Source of the DNA: an uncultured Clostridium sp.
GTDB taxonomy: Bacteria > Bacillota > Clostridia > Clostridiales > Clostridiaceae
Length of the DNA stretch: 8,748 nucleotides
NCBI RefSeq assembly: GCF_937920395.1
Contig: NZ_CALEVF010000320.1
Coordinates: forward strand, 1-8,748
Direction of reading: 5' to 3'
In this document: positions 7,024-8,748 of the stretch, piece after piece
How the letters are laid out: every line of letters begins with the position of its first letter
Position numbering within the stretch: position 1 is the stretch's first letter
Program-made: the position numbers and the translations under genes
The notes under the pieces: generated by a model
Database searches by the model: none
What the model was told of the DNA's origin: nothing
The model's input: the letters and a program-made list of their open reading frames with translations, nothing else

Positions 7024-7671
7024 ATGAGTAAAATAAAGGCATGTTTATTTGATTTAGATGGTGTAGTAGTGGATACAGCAAAATATCACTACTTAGCCTG
7101 GAAGAGACTTGCAAGTAATTTAGGATTTGATTTTACGAAAAAAGATAATGAAAGGCTAAAGGGCGTTAGTAGAATGCGCTCTTTAGATATATTATTATCA
7201 ATAGGAAAGAAAAATCCTAGCGTGGAAGAAAAATTAAATATGGCCCAGCAAAAGAACAATTGGTATGTGGAGTATATATCAAAATTAGATGAAAGCGAAA
7301 TATTGCCAGGAGTTAAAGATTTTCTAATAGAATTAAGGCAAAATGGCATAAAAATTGCATTGGGGTCAGCATCAAAAAACTCTATGCTTATACTAAACAA
7401 TCTAAACTTAACTTCATATTTTGATGCTATAATAGATGGAAACAAGGTTTCAAAAGCAAAACCGGATCCTGAGGTGTTTTTGCTAGGAGCAAGTGAATTA
7501 GGAGTTAATCCATTAGAATGTGTGGTATTTGAAGATGCACAAGCTGGAATAGATGCAGCTAAAGCTGCAAATATGAAGGCTATTGGAATAGGACAAAAGG
7601 ATGTACTTTTAAATGCTGATAAGATTTTTGAAGGTTTTAATGATGCTCATATTGATATGATAGAATTTTAA
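7024..7671 (+). CDS. pgmB: Beta-phosphoglucomutase
   Basis: A 215-residue haloacid-dehalogenase-superfamily enzyme that interconverts beta-glucose 1-phosphate and glucose 6-phosphate via a beta-glucose 1,6-bisphosphate intermediate in the cytoplasm. It matches Lactococcus lactis beta-phosphoglucomutase closely at catalytic sites. DLDG gives the nucleophile D10 and acid/base D12, with T18 and H22 in the cap hinge, LKGVSR (45-50) with K46 and R50 for cap and sugar-phosphate binding, SAS (115-117), KP at 146-147, and E170-D171 for Mg2+. A strong site (GGAGG, 7012-7016) precedes ATG 7024. It sits 36 bases after the second permease, last in the operon, just before a terminator. It closes the pathway by using the beta-glucose 1-phosphate made by the GH65 enzyme, which ordinary alpha-specific phosphoglucomutase cannot use. 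Confidence 0.94.
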   Translation: MSKIKACLFDLDGVVVDTAKYHYLAWKRLASNLGFDFTKKDNERLKGVSRMRSLDILLSIGKKNPSVEEKLNMAQQKNNWYVEYISKLDESEILPGVKDFLIELRQNGIKIALGSASKNSMLILNNLNLTSYFDAIIDGNKVSKAKPDPEVFLLGASELGVNPLECVVFEDAQAGIDAAKAANMKAIGIGQKDVLLNADKIFEGFNDAHIDMIEF

Positions 7672-7725
7672 TTTAGTTAATAATGAAAAACTTATATATT
7701 ATTACAAAACATTAAATATAATGCC

Positions 7726-7755
7726 AAATAAGCAGGGTGGACCTGCTTATTTTTT
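7726..7755 (+). terminator. Intrinsic terminator of the sugar operon
   Basis: An 11-bp perfect stem (7726-7736 with 7742-7752, AAATAAGCAGG pairing with CCTGCTTATTT) and a 5-base loop (GTGGA) are followed by a run of six T (7750-7755). It begins 55 bases after the mutase stop. The run overlaps the last bases of the convergent minus-strand gene (stop at 7754-7756). Read in the other direction the hairpin has only a short T-run, so it may terminate that gene less well. Confidence 0.88.
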
Positions 7756-8329
7756 AGGTTTTAGAATGATTTTTTTTGCATACATTTATACACTCTGAGC
7801 AACCCTTAATTATATTTGGCATGCAACGATATGGATGAAAAGTATTATTTTCAAATGCTTTACCAGGACAGGCAATTATACATTCTTCACAATTTGTGCA
7901 ATTGTTTATATGCTTTTCACTTGGAGATACTCCTAGTGGTGCATTAGTAAAAATGGCTGCAAAAAGAAGCCCAGCTCCATAATCATTATTTACAACTATT
8001 CCATTTCTACCCCAATGCCCAAGACCTGCAGAAACAGCTAACGGTCGAAAATCCCCGTATACAGAAAGAATACTTTTGTGATGCGTCGTATAGCCTTCAG
8101 ATTCAAGAATTTTAGAAGTAATATTTTGTACATGTTTACTTATACCGTGTTCTTTTTTGATCATTTTAGCTATGTTTAAAGGTTGCTTTAGAAACCATTT
8201 ATCTGTAAAAGGAAATCCAAGTATAATTACTGGTTCGATTATCCTTATTTTAGTGAATCCAACTAATATGGCGCCTTCAGCTAGAACATTTTTACTTATA
8301 TAGTTAGACAAATCAGTCTGTTTTTCCAT
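7754..8329 (-). CDS. Short double-[4Fe-4S] protein resembling the C-terminal half of epoxyqueuosine reductase (QueG)
   Basis: A 191-residue protein transcribed toward the sugar operon. Two cysteine groups can bind two [4Fe-4S] clusters: C144, C147, C150, C154 (CTNCEECIIACP) and C169, C177, C180, C184 (spacing x7, x2, x3). Upstream, GHWGRNGIVVNNDYGAGLLF then FTNAPL resembles the QueG segment GWIGKN...YGS...LGEILT before its clusters. QueG is about 310-380 residues; this protein is much shorter and lacks most of the N-terminal cobalamin-handling portion, and the second group ends in CKKN rather than the QueG CPWN-like form. So reduction of epoxyqueuosine is not supported; a ferredoxin-like or reductase role is more likely. 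AGGGAG (8335-8340, minus strand) supports ATG 8329. No clear minus-strand promoter was found. It is convergent with, and unrelated by context to, the sugar genes. Confidence 0.85.
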   Translation of the reverse strand: MEKQTDLSNYISKNVLAEGAILVGFTKIRIIEPVIILGFPFTDKWFLKQPLNIAKMIKKEHGISKHVQNITSKILESEGYTTHHKSILSVYGDFRPLAVSAGLGHWGRNGIVVNNDYGAGLLFAAIFTNAPLGVSPSEKHINNCTNCEECIIACPGKAFENNTFHPYRCMPNIIKGCSECINVCKKNHSKT

Positions 8330-8631
8330 TTTAGCTCCCTTTGTATATATTTATTGTTAAAGTTAGTTTTTACATATTTCAGATAAATATGCATGCTTGT
8401 GCCTACTTGTTTTGCTCAGGAATATTTAGCAGTGATAAATTCATTTATATTTGACAAATAATAACGTTTTAGGATAGAAAATATAAGCTGTTATAGAACT
8501 CTATAAAAAAAATATACGTACATGTGTATATTTATACAATACAATATATATTCTTTTAAAATAAATGTTAATGACATTTTATGTTTACTTCTTGAAATGG
8601 AAACAGTTTTAACTTTAATGGAATATTGAAA

Positions 8632-8681
8632 TACTCTATTGACATATGCATTAAAATACAGTATAATGTATAAATAGAGTA
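8632..8681. repeat. Inverted repeat flanking a promoter core, likely operator pair
   Basis: TACTCTATT at 8632-8640 and its exact reverse complement AATAGAGTA at 8673-8681 lie 41 bases apart centre to centre, about four helical turns. The left arm overlaps the first two bases of the -35 box and the right arm covers the expected transcription start. A further direct copy of the seven-base core ACTCTAT is at 8498-8504. The arrangement suggests binding sites for a repressor, but no protein can be named. Confidence 0.45.
8639..8667 (+). promoter_or_regulatory. Perfect-consensus sigma-A promoter
   Basis: TTGACA (8639-8644) and TATAAT (8662-8667) are exact consensus boxes with the ideal 17-base spacer. 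Transcription would start near 8674, giving a leader of about 43 bases before the ATG at 8717. Unregulated, such a promoter would be very strong; the inverted repeat around it suggests it is kept in check. Confidence 0.85.
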
Positions 8682-8716
8682 AGTGGTTTATGTTATTAAT
8701 TCAGGAGGTAATATAA

Positions 8717-8748
8717 ATGTCAAACATGCAATTATTTCAATCAAAAAC
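8717..8748 (+). CDS. Start of an unidentified gene, cut by the window edge
   Basis: The ATG at 8717 follows a strong AGGAGG (8703-8708) and lies about 43 bases after a perfect-consensus promoter, so this is very likely a real gene start. Only ten full codons are visible, MSNMQLFQSK. Short openings of this style (M-x-N-x-Q-x-F) occur at the start of some BRO/Ant-type phage antirepressor proteins, but ten residues are far too few to assign a family, so I leave the function open. Confidence 0.7.
   Translation, partial: MSNMQLFQSK

Larger units (their letters stand above)
8330..8716. other. Gene-free AT-rich regulatory stretch
   Basis: About 390 bases between two divergent starts, with no convincing gene in any frame. 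It holds the ribosome site of the minus-strand Fe-S gene (8335-8340). It also has a weaker second promoter-like pair, TTGACA (8451-8456) and TAGAAA (8475-8480, 18 bases apart). An 8-bp inverted repeat AAATATAC/GTATATTT (8510-8517, 8526-8533) and a 6-bp TTATAG/CTATAA dyad (8491-8506) are present. The strong promoter and flanking repeat at its right end are listed separately. The stretch is long and dyad-rich for a single gene's upstream region. Confidence 0.6.

Noticed and set aside
8389..8454. 21-residue plus-strand open frame (starting MHACAYLFC)
   Set aside because: There is no Shine-Dalgarno before the ATG and no promoter close upstream. It sits in the probable upstream region of the minus-strand gene.
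8461..8471. ATAACGTTTTA as a fifth site for the sugar-operon regulator
   Set aside because: Only the 6-base core AACGTT is symmetric, and it lies far from the operon near an unrelated gene.

Overview
The window is low-GC, AT-rich DNA with strong Shine-Dalgarno sites of the AGGAGG type and A/T-ending codons. Lineage-typical gene content points to a Firmicute, most likely a Clostridium or close relative. The species cannot be named from the sequence.

Layout. Bases 1-198 are the 3' end of proA (glutamate-5-semialdehyde dehydrogenase), closed by a long hairpin terminator (234-282). A regulatory region (about 300-524) with several CpG- or TpG-centred LacI-type operators and a candidate promoter leads into a six-gene plus-strand operon. 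The genes are a GH65 disaccharide phosphorylase (525-2807), a LacI/GalR-family regulator (2867-3877), a sugar-binding lipoprotein (3913-5136), two ABC permeases (5191-6147 and 6160-6987) and beta-phosphoglucomutase (7024-7671). A strong intrinsic terminator (7726-7755) ends it. A convergent minus-strand gene (7754-8329) encodes a short protein with two four-cysteine [4Fe-4S] motifs that resembles the C-terminal half of epoxyqueuosine reductase QueG. A gene-free stretch (8330-8716) carries a perfect-consensus sigma-A promoter flanked by an inverted repeat. It drives a plus-strand gene of which only the first ten full codons are in the window.

How the genes fit together. An alpha-linked glucose disaccharide would be captured by the lipoprotein and imported by the two permeases. 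An ATPase encoded elsewhere would energise this, since none is present here. The GH65 enzyme would cleave the sugar with phosphate, giving beta-glucose 1-phosphate plus glucose (or another acceptor sugar). The mutase would convert beta-glucose 1-phosphate to glucose 6-phosphate for glycolysis. The LacI-type protein probably controls the operon through the upstream operators. The exact disaccharide (maltose, kojibiose, nigerose, trehalose or another) cannot be read from the sequence. No mobile element, CRISPR array, tRNA or rRNA was seen. The main content is a recognisable catabolic operon. The less explained parts are its regulatory DNA, the short Fe-S protein and the promoter/operator arrangement at the right edge.
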